Shown: positions 1 through 12,430 of the stretch, one piece after another
Numbering within the stretch: the first letter of the stretch is position 1
Layout of the letters: every line of letters begins with the position of its first letter
NCBI GenBank assembly: GCA_030762175.1
Contig: CM060846.1
Coordinates: 309,600,512 to 309,664,511 of the forward strand
Length of the DNA stretch: 64,000 nucleotides
Source: Metallyticus violacea
Lineage: Eukaryota; Arthropoda; Insecta; Mantodea; Metallyticidae
Direction: 5' to 3'
Translations under genes and position numbers: made by a program
The notes under the pieces: generated by a model
The model's database searches: none
The model's input: the letters and a program-made list of their open reading frames with translations, nothing else
What the model was told of the DNA's origin: nothing

Positions 1-183
1 GTGTTAGACTCAAATTCAACGTAGTACTCACACAGCACAACTAACCATGAGCGATGGCTTATCGACCGATGAAATCCCCCGATTCTCCATCGGTCATCAG
101 ATAATTAATGGCCCGATACATTAAACTGTTCCGTAAGTTTCTCTTGTAAATGTTGTCGCACCTGAATTTGTTCTGCTTTAATA

Positions 184-427
184 GTGTTAAACGCCCGTCT
201 TCATGTTGAGGCTTCGCAGGCTGTGGACACTGGTGGTACATGAAATACTAAAATGAAAAATTAGATAGGGATTTTTTTAACTTTCGGGTACCTGCCCAAC
301 ATTTGCCATTTATTAGGACCGAGGAAAACCTGGAAAAATTAGTCATGGAGGACACTTCTGGGGAAAATCGAAACTCAGACTATCTCCTCATGAGTGCGTG
401 CTTTAACGACTTTGGCCACCCGTGGTA
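184..427 (-). repeat. SINE-B copy 1, tRNA-derived, minus strand
   Basis: Read on the minus strand this begins with a tRNA-like head (CCACGGGTGGCCAAAGTCGTT, the A-box region) near 427. It ends with the family's 3' motif GTTAAACACTATT near 184. The same head, middle (aaatg-ccgg-ggaggtaccc type) and tail recur at 17515, 22009, 47490, 49178 and 57019. This copy is one of the most diverged; its B-box region (about 370) is mutated. An open frame over it is a chance frame. Confidence 0.8.
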
Positions 428-2731
428 TTTTTGATTATTCTAAATTCTACATACATAAACAGTAAGCGCTGAGCAAATATACAAGTAACGTCGGGGATTT
501 TATATAAAACTGTGCTTTAATCTAGTTCGCTATATCATCCGAGTAATTAATTCTAAAATTTCAATAATTTACAACATAATAAAGGTTATACAAATATGAG
601 AAAATCCCTTGCCCTGGTACCACAATAAATAACTTAATTCGAAAACTCCAAGTGCTGAGCCCATCCGTTATTCCTAATTAGCCATTACGCAGCCGTTGTT
701 ATTTGAGCATTCCCAATAAGATGTTAACGATTTATAAAAACAGAAATGTGTGGAGTGAAACATATAACTTCTGAATGAAGAACCGAATATAAGGTAAGAA
801 ATAATCCTCAATCTCGATTTACCTCAAGGATTTTAAAAATGTAGGTTGCGATACTTCTTATTATAATAATATGTGGAAAATGGTAAAGTGAAAAAATTCT
901 GAAACATAAACGAAGCTACTGCGAGAGCTTCTCAATAACAAACGCTAAAAGAATTGTTGCATTGAAATTTTAAAACACGCAAATGGTCGCGATACATTGT
1001 TGATAAAAACAAAAAGAATAAAAGAGAGATTGAGAGAGGAAACATTCTAGTATGCTGGTACTTACAACGTGATGAATCGTTAATAAAATTAATTACAAAA
1101 ATGATAAATATTTTATTTTGGACGTTAATTATTTCAATTAAGATAGCTTAGAAGTGTAAAATGACAAAATTTGACTTTTTATATTATATGAAGTTGAGGA
1201 AATTTTAACCATTTAAAAAAGGTATTTAATGGCATTGCACATGTCATTAGATCTTGATGTACCATGTCCCTTTCACTGACATTCTTTATATTTCAACTAT
1301 TTTTTAAATAACTTTTGAGGAAAATTTTGTTATTCCTTGATTACGGGTCAAAATGGCGCAGACTAACCAACAAAAGCAGCAGGGGATAATGTTTATGATG
1401 ATTATTCTCCAAGAGATCAAGGATTTTAAGTTCAAATTCGATGGATATTACGAGATATCGGGTTACAGACTTTAAACTTTTTTATATTTTGTCTTAAAAT
1501 TTGAAGTGTATAATTGCCTTTATTTCGTTCATAGAGAAAGCAAATTAAAACTGAAAGCTATCAGAAGTTAAATTCATGCAGTTGAATGGTATGAAATATA
1601 TTCTTTTAATGTACAGAAAAATTTAACCCTGTACTTCAACTTGTTTTTAAGAAAAAGAAAACATCAATATAATTTTTTACCATTTTTTCTTCCAGCAACT
1701 TTATAACTTAATGTTTTTGTACGATAAACTATAATGCATATAAACATAAAACTCAACATAGAAAAATCTGCACGTACACCAATATTATAGTAAGTGTTTT
1801 ATACTGAGATATCAAACGTGTTCAGACTCCGGATATTTACATGTTTCTTGAGTTAAGGGCATGCTCAGGTAAGTCATACATTCCCCAATTGCCTTAAATT
1901 AAAATATTTTGAAAGGAATTTAAAAACTTCTATTGGAACATTTACTTATAAATATCAACTAAGTAGTATGAAAGACACGTTCACGAAAAGAAAAACTTAA
2001 CCCACAAAAGCTACATTAATTTGCACCTACGCCAATTCTACCGCTGGGCTATTTGTTATCCTTTAATTTTTATATATGTATATATATAATTATATTACCT
2101 GCATATTTAAACATTTAATAAAATTACTATACATGACTGCTAACATATTATTTTATGTATAAATGAGAAAAGTCAAGGTACTAAACACATTAAAAAGAAT
2201 ACGGTTTTTACTTTCCAAGAAAATGTACGAATTCAATAGAATGGATTTCTCCTTAAACATTTACAATATGACCGGAAATATTAACATACTATCTTTTTAT
2301 AACTTTGCTATAATCCTTTCATCTCATTTACTGCTCACAGTGTTTGTAAATAATGCTGTGATGGTTCATATGGGTAAATTTTGAAGAAAAGAAAATTTTC
2401 TTCGCTTTTCTTCCACATCTTACTTCTATTTATTTTAGTTTGGCATCTGTTATTTGTTGATATGTTGACTAAGGCATTCTATTGGAACCACTCAAAAAAT
2501 CATACACATTTAGTCAAAACAGCCTATACCGCCTTTAGTGTCATTATAATGAGAAATTACTACAGCTTTATTATTTGACAAAAGAGCAGGAGTATGGTGA
2601 ATTGTTCATACTGGAAGAACTACTTTCCTCTCCTCGCAGAGTAAGAAGCCTCTTGTAGTTTGTTATGGGAATCATAAAGAAATATTGATGTACCAGTGGG
2701 CGACCTTTGCTTTATAGAACTTCTTTAATTA
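428..2731. other. AT-rich sequence, no gene seen
   Basis: I see no conserved protein signature, RNA gene or recognised repeat here. There is a short TA-rich tract around 2068-2092. Two short open frames at 2163-2578 have no recognisable domain and look like chance frames in AT-rich DNA. Confidence 0.5.
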
Positions 2732-2933
2732 CGAGGTCTGTTAAAAAATATCACACTTTTCATAATTCTGCGCCAAAGAAGTACCGCAGCATAAAACCGT
2801 TGGTAGCACTGACTAACTCTGACCATAATAAGACATCTCCACTTTTTCATGCAATCTTATCTTATTTTAGTTCAGCTCCACGTTAAATCCTTTGGAACAG
2901 TGTTGCAAGTGTTCTGCAGTTATTAAGATGGCG

Positions 2934-3141
2934 ATTCGCGGATTCAATCCCGGTCAGGGTCGATGGCTTTTTCGGGCATGAGAATCTTAAGTATTGCGTG
3001 TCGTGGATTTACAGCATGTAAAACAACCTCAAGCCTGTGAGATGATAGTCCTGGACAAAATTTATCAGCCGTTTCATGCCCTGAATTGAATGGGACGCTG
3101 ATGACCTGAGATGTTAAAGAGCGTTGATAAATAAAAAATAA
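2934..3141 (+). repeat. SINE-A copy 1, 5'-truncated, nested in mariner-1
   Basis: It starts inside the tRNA-like head (B-box GGATTCAATCCC) and runs through the family body to the tail ...GATGTTAAAGAGCGTTGATAAATAAA. The A-box half is missing. It is flanked by an imperfect 14 bp duplication (TTATTAAGATGGCG at 2920-2933 and TAATTAAGAAGGCG at 3142-3155), as expected for LINE-mediated retroposition. It interrupts the 5' part of mariner-1, so it inserted after that mariner had. Confidence 0.85.
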
Positions 3142-3154
3142 TAATTAAGAAGGC

Positions 3155-4010
3155 GGGCTATTATGAGCAGTGCATTAAAATTAAATTTTTGTGAAACTTC
3201 GCAAATCCTCAAACGAGACTCATTGGATTATGGTATAATTGGTTAAGCCGTATTCAGTGCTGTGAGTTTTACATGCGGTTTAAAATTGTTCGAGAGTTCG
3301 TAGTTGAAGACCCGCATCTCGAACGCTCATTGACCTCGACCTCATGCAGTAACATACATGAAAATTGGGACCAAACTCTTCACGAGGAACTTCCGAATAG
3401 CTTAACATGTCTGTGGGTTCTTGTCATGTAATCCTGACAGAAAAGTGTGTTGCAGCAATGTTTGCTGTTGACACAAGACAGTCGTTCTTGGATCGCGTTA
3501 ATGAGAATGAGAATAATCATTGGTGATGTCAATTCATCATAATGGGTTGGAAAAATCTTCAAGACCCCAAAATAAACGCGTAAGTTCAGATCAAACGTCA
3601 GAGTGCTGATGGCGGTTTTCTTCGACATTCAAGGGGTTATCACCACCAATTTCTGCCTGAGGGTCAAACTGTGCATCTCAGACGTCTCCGAGAAAACGGG
3701 AGAAGGAATAGTCCTGCACTGGAGAGAGACAATATATGGATCCCACAACACGACAACACACCAGTGCATTCAACATTGCTTGTTCGCGAAGTTTGCATAA
3801 AATAAGATAATGATCTTCATCCCCTCCACACTTTTTCCTATTTCTTTTTATTTTCAAATTGAAAAAACTAAGATTCAACAACTGAGTTAAGGAGATAAAA
3901 ACAATTCGCAGACGCAATCACAATAAACGCGTATCAAGAGTGACTTCATAAGCGGAAAAGTCATTAGGAGAGGTGTATCAATACAGGGAGATTATTTCAG
4001 GAAAACAAAA
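3155..4010 (+). pseudogene. Mariner-1 transposase, pseudogene
   Basis: The encoded enzyme would be a DD34D cut-and-paste transposase. Fragments scattered over three frames follow the mariner order. An N-terminal EQCIKIKF-like helix-turn-helix start lies near 3164, and a GD at about 3521 sits where the first catalytic Asp is expected. VFFDIQGV, the strand signature of this mariner group, is at about 3615-3640. Next comes a HDN-type segment near 3750, then a frame reading LHPLHTFSYFFLF where the family has its 'PYSPDLAPCDFFLFPKLK' region. It ends at a GDYF-like terminus near 3999. Many stops and frameshifts make it non-functional. The assignment rests on the order of motifs, not on one intact frame. 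Confidence 0.8.
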
Positions 4011-4075
4011 GCTCATTAAATACATATAACCTCAAATTTTAAAAACAAATCGTTATTTTTCCAACAGGATGCATA

Positions 4076-5555
4076 ACTTTGGCTTATTTCTACATAGCGA
4101 CCCACCATTCTTTGATAATAGCAAGGAAATTGAAGTAAATCAAGTATCATATTGGAACTTGTTCTATGCATGAATTTGGGTAGCTTATTAAGACATAGTT
4201 GACATTAGGGATCTGTAATACTTATCATCCTTCCTTTTCTTTTGTCTTTTTCTGGAATGACAGCTTCTTCAGAAACACTTTTTTTGCTTTAATATACTTT
4301 TTTCTTACCCTTTCTATGATCCACTATTATCCACTATATAATCTTCGGTTTCAGTTATTAAAATATATATAGCTAATTACTTTATCCTCATTCTTTGTAA
4401 TTGATCCAAATTATTACAAAATACTTGGTGAAAAATCATTCAGCCACTAACAATATACGCTGGTCCTTACTCGACTACTACTATGTATAGATTTACAAGA
4501 CTGGAACGTACATGGATTTTCTCCTAGAATAGAAATAGGAGAGTACTGCAAATCCTTGAAGAGATGATAACAAATAAATTATATATCCCAAAAGAGGCAT
4601 GTGCAGCTATCTCGACCACCTCTGTCAGGAGCCACGTAACAAAATGTCTGTGTACCAATGGTACTTTGTGTTAAAGCTGCTCATATCTTTAACGCAATTT
4701 TAAATGCAGTAGATGTCTGAAAGTTGATTTACGTGACGCGCTAAAACATGCAATTTTAATTTTACCTAAATAAAACTGTGGATGTGCATATTTTACATGT
4801 GTATGCTAGCACTAATTTGAGGATAATGGGAATAAATATAAACACGTGGATTCGTTTAATTTAAGAAGAAATTTCTTAAGGTTAAACTGGTCGCTACCTG
4901 GCGCCATAATTACTCAACACAATTTTTAAAACAGTGCAGAACAGTATGGAAAGAGCTGAAAACGTCTATTTTCAAGCTACAGCTGTAAAGCATTAGCTTG
5001 TCAGGGTATAATAAGTACCTAATTGTAACAGCAGTTCTAAGTACTCACTAATGCAGGGAACCAAGGCTGGTATCCTCTCTTCACATTAGGTTCGTACCAG
5101 CTATTGCGCAAGTTGAGTAACCCCAGGAGGTATTCTTTAAACCCCTAAACCTGACTGCCAGAGATTTACTTTTTGCAGTTGGGTATAGGGGCAGCACAGA
5201 TTTTGTCTTTCTCTTATATGAATATCTCAAGTTTCTATAATGAAATGACATTTTCTTTACAGATAAAATACCACAATGGCTTATCTAATATAAAAAAACT
5301 CAAAATATAGCAGACATTTACTGCAGCTTTATATTTACATTGAAGCATATACTCCTTAATAGAGCTAGAAAATTTTGATAAAAACCAACAAAAATAATAC
5401 AATAGGATTAGTCAAAACGTTAACGATTTTTTTTAAAAAAAATATTACTTTCTGCATATTGCTCGAGCTTGGTATATCTAGTACAGAGATGTTAACAGAA
5501 CTCAGTAAATTTGTATTTATGTTGCCCTTGATCAAGATAGATTATCCTTTGGCTA
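4076..5555. other. No gene or recognised repeat seen
   Basis: AT-rich DNA with stops in all frames. I found no protein signature, tRNA-like box pair or terminal repeat. Confidence 0.45.
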
Positions 5556-5556
5556 C

Positions 5557-5760
5557 CAGATGATATTTTGTGCAAATGGAGTCCACAGTAGCGGAGTAGT
5601 CATATTATGTGTGCAGAAATTCCATGCGAATAAGTGCATGATCAAAGTTCAACACCACTTTGGAGCAAAAAGCGGAAAGAATCCATTGTCAGATAAATCT
5701 ACCCGTGCATGGTATATGAAATTTAAACATTCTGGTTATCTGTGCAATTTCTACATCTGA
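5557..5760 (+). pseudogene. Transposase N-terminal fragment (DUF4817-like HTH)
   Basis: The 66-codon frame contains VILCVQKFHANKCMIKVQ, then a KNPLSDKSTRAWYMKFKHSGYLC segment. In the helix-turn-helix domain found at the start of many insect Tc1/mariner-related transposases (the DUF4817 type), the typical order is 'FCVLE-A...V-VQR-F...YGKDPP--KSIRRWY-QF-ETG-LCKGKS'. The spacing and the RAWY..F..(S/T)G.LC core agree. Just upstream, frame +1 reads MEST then a stop, so the start is frameshifted. After the HTH the match stops abruptly; no catalytic domain or TIR was found nearby. It is a truncated relic with no host function inferred. Confidence 0.7.
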
Positions 5761-7870
5761 AATTTATATGAAACCTGTGCGGCAATGCTGCCATCTTAGC
5801 CCTAAAACATCCACAAGTAACACATTTTAAATAAATAATGGTTGCGCTGTCTTCAGATGCTAAACACTCAGCATATACATTTATGTTGTAAAACTTCCTG
5901 GGTTACCGGAACCGAACATGGAATAATTTTAAGATCACACAGTATCAACTTCCATTTTGTTCTAAAATACTAAATAAAATTGGATCAATAATCACAATGC
6001 GAAGAATTAACCAAAGAATATTTATTTTGGATACTTCTTACTTTGTTTAAAATGTTACCAACTCATCTGTGAAAAAGTATTTTATTCATTGCATACGGAT
6101 ATGAAAAAGTTCATCTGACTGAGAATGCATAGAAAGGTGTTCGAATGCATCAACAATTTACGAGAATTGTAACATACCTTCTGGACAGTTGATCCCATGG
6201 ACAAAGAGAAATCCTTCAGCACGTTTGGTAACGCTTTAAAACGTTTTATTGCTATTTGTGCAACTATCCTTTCAGAATATGTTAGAAAACTTGACTTGTT
6301 CATTATTTTGTTACTCTCGTTCGTGTGCGTTGTAGATGTTTTTCACATCAGAGGTAACTTTAATGCAAACCACGGTGTCATTTCTACTGCTTGAAAATGC
6401 GACCGCTATCCAAGAACGTCATAAAAATTTTGATTTTTTTCCATATATGCCGTTTCTTATATATAGGTAAGGCAGAAGGATCTCATAAAGTTTGACTTTT
6501 TACGATTTAGGAGGAAATTGTGTGCGGGGAATCCTTTTTTTTTATGTCCATATGTGGGGTGGTGTTATATCTGACTGCTAGAAAAATATAAGCGGCTTTC
6601 TTTATTTGAATTTCATCGACATTTAAAAATTTTTAAACTGGAAATTCCAAGAAATATCCACACATTCTGTCAATCTGAAATATATAACTTTATCTTCTTA
6701 ATAACATATAAACAAAATATTAAGAAGTAGAAAAATATTAATTAAAGAAACACAAAAGCAATGCTATAAATAGCGCAACATTGTGAACTCGAATACCTTT
6801 GTGTTTTTTCAAAGACAGTAAACAAGTGAAGATAGTGAAAGTAAATATTGAATCTCGAAGGAACGCAAGGCTTGGAAACAGCTGAAACAAGTCACAAGGG
6901 GAAAAGGGTGAAGCAGAATTACAAGAATACAAATTAATAAGTGAAACACAACTAGGTTATATTGTTTGTTCTTCACCAGTTTCTTTAACAACCTTCACTT
7001 TTAGTATGTATGTATTTATATTTCATAACAGGACATTATAAATAAATGAAACAAAAAACTATGAAGATAATAATTTACAATATATTTCAGATAGCTACTT
7101 GTACATATTAGCTCGTAATGTAATTAAATCATTGTTTATACACAATTTACGCGTTATTTCGTTGTTTCTGCTTATTTATGCATAGTGTCTTGTTTACGAG
7201 CTTTACACGTATCACTCGGACCATTCTTAGCGTTCTTTACTGCCGCTTTTGGGGTATCGGTTTCAGTTTCTGCATATGCCTTGCAGATAATTTCTTCGAT
7301 AGGGAGATTCCCATGGCACTCCTGGTCTGGTTAGGTAATATCTCATTAGATTTAAGGACCACCTTAACGTCGTAGCTGCACCATACGGGCTAAAAAATCG
7401 CCACACCAGCAAGGAAATTGTTCAAGTTCCCAGGCAACAGAACCAGTACTGCAAATAAGAAAAAAATTACGTGTCCCCCGTTTCTGTTAAATTAACCGTT
7501 GAACTTTAGTCGCTAATGTAGTTGTTGACAGGAAAACGTAAATAATTGCGGGAATGAAGACGGGCGGCGGAGTAGAATGCAAAGCACAATTGCTTTACAA
7601 TGTTATAAATAGTGCAGCACAGAACAATACAGTATATATCAATTAAATGGGTTAAATATGTATCCATATTTTGTCGGGTTTTTCACGCGCTAAAAGAAGC
7701 AACTGAAACAATAAAATGCTTGCTCCAATGAGTTGAACATTCCGCAGCGACTGTACTGTGTTTCACTTAGTATGACGTAGCAATTAATTACTGTGTTCTT
7801 CGTCGCTAAGGTAAGCTGAAAGATTTTTCATTATTTCTTAGTTACTACACATATACCTAAACAAATATAC
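5761..7870. other. No gene or recognised repeat seen
   Basis: Overlapping short frames on both strands at 6082-6394 and 6738-6991 show no known domain. The stretch 7145-7450 is slightly richer in GC but gave no protein or RNA signature. Confidence 0.4.
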
Positions 7871-8511
7871 TGTGAGAATTTTTAAGTTACGAACCGGCAG
7901 AACTCGGTTGCATACTGGCAGAAGCCAGTCAATGCCGTATAATGTGTATACAGTTAGAAGTTTGTAGTATGAGGGAGGTTTTGTCAGGGAATGCTTTGGC
8001 ATTCGTGTGTTACTTGGTTCTTCCTTTGGGTGTAATTATGTGCTAATTTTTCTTCGTTAATTGTGTTATTACATAAATTTACTCTTCAAGAATATATGTA
8101 GAAATGGTTACTTGCAGAGAAGTGGGAAGGCAATTCGCAAGAAAACATCTTGGTATTTGTGTTCATGTAAAGAATTTGTTCGCTAAGTGGTTAAAAATTT
8201 ACGAAAGACAGACTTTCTCTGTGTTCCAAGCCGCGATGCTCTTACAAAATTAACGTTACATGAAATACAGAAAATTCCTACCTCCTTGCCAGCAATGTAT
8301 TGCCTCTAAGCGGCATCATTTTCAACATCTACAATAGAGGTGTGCTTATTATCAGTCTTAAATAGAGTATAATGTTGTGCTTTCATTAAAATACTGAAAT
8401 AAAAATACTAACTTTCCGTTTGGTTTTCATTAAAATACTGAAATAAAAATACTAACTTTACGTTTGGTGACTCATATCTTTCTTTATCCGGTTGCGGCGA
8501 CCGAACTTCCC
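7871..8511 (+). repeat. Repeat F copy 1, unrecognised ~0.6 kb interspersed repeat
   Basis: This stretch aligns along its length with 12431-13035. Shared blocks include GTGAGA at the start, AGAACTCGG versus AGAGCTCGG, the (C/T)GCAGAGAAGTGGGAAGGC block near 8114, GCAATGTATTGCC near 8292, TTATTATCAGT near 8347, and the closing CCGGTTGC(G/A)G near 8489. No terminal inverted repeat, tRNA head or protein signature was found, so the class is unknown. It contains a private 44 bp tandem duplication. Confidence 0.65.
8381..8468. repeat. 44 bp tandem duplication
   Basis: Two adjacent units (8381-8424 and 8425-8468) differ at one base (CTTTCC versus CTTTAC). The duplication is inside repeat F copy 1 and absent from copy 2, so it arose locally and recently. 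Confidence 0.9.
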
Positions 8512-8516
8512 CAATA

Positions 8517-8523
8517 GTAGTAA

Positions 8524-8574
<51 letters not shown>

Positions 8575-8578
8575 TAGT
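8517..8578. repeat. (AGT)n microsatellite
   Basis: About 15 AGT/GTA repeats with interruptions. On the minus strand they create a poly-threonine run in a chance open frame. Confidence 0.95.
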
Positions 8579-8689
8579 CAAAATACAAATAATATTAAAA
8601 TAAAACAATAGAGCTAAATAAAGATGCAAGAAGTATACTTTTTAAAAATATTAAAAATTCATTTAAAAATAGAAGGAAAAATATTCCCA

Positions 8690-9060
8690 TTATGAATGAC
8701 ACAAAATGATTCAATGAATTTGTGAATTAGTGAATTCAATCAATTCATTCCCCCAATTCCAGTTATAAGCCTTTTCAGACCTGATATGTCTCACTTTCAT
8801 CAGAAATGTACCTAATTTCTCCTCCCATTTCTTACCTGCTTGTGGAAGCCTGCATAACCTTCTCCCTCTGTTCCATAGGTAAAGGTGTGATAGTTTTCCT
8901 TCCATTCTTCCGTACCTTTACATTCAGCCAGAATATGTGTGAATGATTTCTCCTCCTTATAGATGGAGTAAATTCTCCGCTCATGTTCGTCGGTGATCAT
9001 AATATTCCTCCATGCCCTTAGTCTGTACCATGCGACCCGCTATCCAGCGAGTTTGATCCC
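8690..9060 (-). pseudogene. 3' end of a non-LTR retrotransposon (LINE) ORF2, remnant
   Basis: On the minus strand two overlapping frames together resemble the C-terminal tail of a LINE reverse transcriptase. First comes a KSFTHILAECKGTEEWKE segment (about 8890-8960), like the 'C-xx-E-T-xHIL-xEC' zinc-knuckle end of many insect LINEs. Then comes EEKLGTFLMKVRHIRSEKA (about 8765-8825), ending at a TGA near 8702. A frameshift separates the two parts. The same terminal motif occurs at 15669-15724 on the plus strand. The reverse transcriptase and endonuclease domains are not present. The clade cannot be assigned. Confidence 0.6.
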
Positions 9061-9212
9061 TGTTTAGATGCACTATTCCACCCGATTTTAACTCCGACTT
9101 TATTTGCAGCGAAATCATTCCTCTATATTGCGAAATTGTCTACTATCTATCCATATCCCTCAAATGGTTCTTAATCCTCCTCTATACGCTCTTTTTATCC
9201 TCCTGACCCACT

Positions 9213-9264
9213 ATCCAAAGCTCTAATTTTACACTATTTTAGTGCTCTAATTTTACACTATATG
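9213..9264. repeat. Short tandem duplication, ~24 bp unit
   Basis: GCTCTAATTTTACACTAT occurs twice in a row, with spacing of about 24 bp. Confidence 0.85.
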
Positions 9265-11849
9265 GTCTCGCTATAGGCATCGAATTCCCTCTGCAGGCTC
9301 AAGCGACATTTAAGTGAAATAAGTTCACTGTATAATCTGTTGTTTTCTTTGACATCTTGATCTCTCAGTTCCACGTAACAGCATATGTTTTGTAGTTTAA
9401 AGAACAAATTATTGTATTTGTTCCTCCTTTGATGTTGCTAATACAAATAATTTCTGATAAAATTTACTGCGTGGTTCACTTAAGTGACTATAATAATAAA
9501 CAGCTATGACGTTGCCTTTTTCTGAATTTTAGAATTCTCTTTCCACTACTCATGAGAAAAATAAAGATAATAATATAACATGTGCATATCAACTATTTTA
9601 TCGTAACCATAATAGCACAAATTTCTAATTACTTTCAATTATTTGCCATCTAGTTTTCTTCTTTTATTTAATATTAAAATAAGGCTAAACAGTTTAAAAT
9701 TTTACCACAGATATTGTGATAGTGTTCGCATTGTAGGAAACATTTTTATGAATCTTAAATCGCTAGCTCCAGCTGAAGACCTTCGGAGTTGCGTGCAGTC
9801 TGATGTTGAATAAGAGAATTTCAACTCAGTGGGAAGCGACAACCTATCTGACTGCATCCCAACATGATAACACAAACTGGGTAACTGGGACCTTGCATGA
9901 GTCACGACTTCCAAAATCCCAATCCTGAAATCTATTTACAGTTGCTCTTACTGTTTCCTACCGGGATTTATGTCCGAAAGAAAATAAGCTTTGATAAGAT
10001 ATGAATGTTTCCTGTGCCGGTCATTGCTAAACTGTTAAACTGCCTGCTCAGGAAATATAATACACTTTAAAGTCCTACCTACTGTTGCATACAGTTTATT
10101 TAGGCAGAAAAATATCATTGCTGACCTAACCAGTGAACTTTCCGGGCTTGAACGCGAATTTTAATTAAATCTGTAACAAAGGAATGCCCCAATATAGCGG
10201 ACTTATTTGCTACGGCGTGTAAAAGGATCTTTGGCTTAAGTGTTTTATCCCTGCCGCGTAAATAATTACAAAAAGGAAATCCTCGGTAGTATCTTCTAAT
10301 CAGATATAGGGAGTAAATGGAAAATCATGTTTAATTTTACTCTGCCAAAATCCATTAATTACCCATTCAGGTAGCCTTTCTTCTACGCTCCCCCTATTGC
10401 AAAATACATAAACTATTTCTACGAATGAAGGACATTTTTGGAATGATTTGAATAAATTTAATTTATAATTACTAATTTATTTCTACATATTAAGGACTGT
10501 ATAAAATGCATGAATTAAAAGTTATTATATTAGTTTTTCTCTACAAGGTCTGCGCAAACATTCTATACCCAAAACAAAATACGGCTTTTAACACTATCAT
10601 AAATACTATACTTACAAATAAAACAATGATTTTAGGTTTATACAATGAAAAACTGAAGGTAAAATCGTTTTCACTGGATCTGCAGTTGACTATAACTGCC
10701 GCCCGTGCACGGAACACAGATTAGAGCCGAATGTGGCAGTTGTATCTAAACAAATACATACACAAACCGTAACATGGCATACAAGGCTTGCCAGCAAGCG
10801 TTAAGAACCACTTAAGCTTAAAGTTTACCATTACACGCGCTTAGGAATCGGCGAGCTTAACAAGCTAATCGAGCGATTAGGAGGAAGAAGTTAAATGACC
10901 AAGAAAATGTGATTCGGGCAACCATTGCAAGTTCGCGTATTCGGGAGAGCCCGGTCCTCAGTGCCACATCCTTTCTCTTTCAACCTGCCACCGACACTAG
11001 CTCCATTTGCCCCATTTCTCCTCTTTCTCTATTATTTGTATTCGGCAACAATGTGCCAGCTTAACTATGCGGATACTAGCGAAAATAAAATTGAATAATT
11101 CCATCTCAGTTTTTCGTATTTACACGCTCATGTATCGACAGGGAAGGCTTGGTTGCGAAAAAGGAAAGAAACTGAAATATGAAAGCGGTTTGTAATTCAG
11201 TTCACATGCTGCGTTACTCCCGCCCTCCTCCTCACTCTTCTTGTTTCCATGGCCTTCTTTCTCAGTTTTCCCAGAAGATTTCATCAAGGGGAGCTTTTTC
11301 TTTTTGACCGGGTACTGCACCACTAAAGGACTAGACTAACAGACGTGTTTGACCTCATTTAAAGTATTAGATGCTCCAAGAAACCCTGCCCTTCTCATAT
11401 TTACCATTGCAGTGAGGGCAGCAATTTTGGGTTTATTACTATAAGAAAATGACTTGCACTAAATTTTATCCAAGGCTCCATTTGTGATTAGTGTTCAGTC
11501 AACTGAACACTCAACTTACGCAACACATTTACTAAAGATTTTATATTTCTTTGCACTCGGTTGATACGATGTCATGTTTGTAAATATTGCTCAGTGATCC
11601 ACCATATTTCGTGCGTTTGAGGTAGAAAATTCTTTTCAAATTATTGGCTCCATGATGGAAATGCAACGTGTGTTCAGCACAAATTTTGATTTTGGAAGAC
11701 GAGGTCTCAGGACAACTTCCACAACAAAGATGATACCTGAACGATTTGAGAAGACAGAAATAACGTCTATAAAATTAAAGGATACGTTTGCGATCATTCG
11801 TAGAAGACAGACGACTTCGATTCTCTGCAGAACTTCATCTTATATTAAG
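9265..11849. other. No gene or recognised repeat seen
   Basis: Apart from moderately GC-rich patches near 9760-9920 and 10920-11000, nothing recognisable was found. Open frames on the two strands overlap and have no domain. Confidence 0.4.
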
Positions 11850-11905
11850 ATTATCCCAAGTCCTAAACTTGGTAAATGCCGGAGAGATACCTTAAACCTT
11901 CGTCA
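11850..11905 (+). repeat. SINE-B fragment
   Basis: CCCAAGTCCT...GGTAAATGCCGGAGAGATACC matches the middle of SINE-B (CTCAGTCCTCAT...GGCAAATGCCGGGGAGGTACC). It lies inside a 110-codon frame (11652-11984) that is therefore at least partly repeat-derived and not a gene. Confidence 0.6.
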
Positions 11906-12067
11906 ATTTCTCCATCATGATTTGCAACACATAATGTTAAAGTTGTCTGAACATTTATTTGTGAAAATGTTCTGTAACATTTAATATATTTGATAAATTA
12001 CCATCCAACCCCTATTCAGCTATTTGTAAACATCCAATAAAGCATGATTTTAAGGAGATGACTTGTA

Positions 12068-12349
12068 TAAAGAAGCAAATTTTCTGGTACAAGAGCATTT
12101 GCAGATACACCAATTGGCCGAAAGTGTTCTAACAATCAAGAAGAGCAACTAGCTAACGTTAAATCCACGATAGAAAATGTACAATCCCCAACAACTCCAA
12201 GTTCTTTAATAATACAAAAATCACAACATTCCAACATTATCAGTTTTGACAAAATTCAAAAAAGTGCATTTGTGTATGAAATAAGGCAGCACAGTGTAGA
12301 AAAATGGCAACAACTTGCGACATGTTATACATCAGGCGATTATTTCTGA
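12068..12349 (+). other. 94-codon stop-free stretch, no recognised domain
   Basis: The frame is open from after a TAA near 12067 to a TGA at 12350 and has no in-frame ATG. It reads through segments such as EEQLANVKSTIENVQS, a composition more like protein than its surroundings. It directly precedes repeat F copy 2 and could be decayed transposon coding sequence or chance. Confidence 0.25.
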
Positions 12350-12430
12350 GCTTTAGTGACAAACTAAAATTAAAAATAAAACTCCATACTTCACGGCAAA
12401 GTGTCAGCCCACTGCAATCTCATGTAATAC

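Larger units (their letters stand above)
2732..4073 (+). mobile_element. Mariner-1: full-length decayed mariner transposon
   Basis: The left terminal inverted repeat starts CGAGGTCTGTTAAAAAATA just after a TA at 2730-2731. The right end, near 4050-4073, reads ...TTATTTTTCCAACAGGATGC and is followed by TA. It matches the reverse complement of the left end over most of about 22 bases. Between them lies a broken transposase on the plus strand. Removing a 222 bp nested SINE and its duplicated target leaves about 1.1 kb, near the usual 1.2-1.3 kb for mariner. TA target duplication and TIRs are the hallmarks of the superfamily. The element is inactive. Confidence 0.85.

Noticed and set aside
11652..11984. 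110-codon plus-strand open frame
   Set aside because: Contains a SINE-B fragment in the middle and no domain elsewhere.
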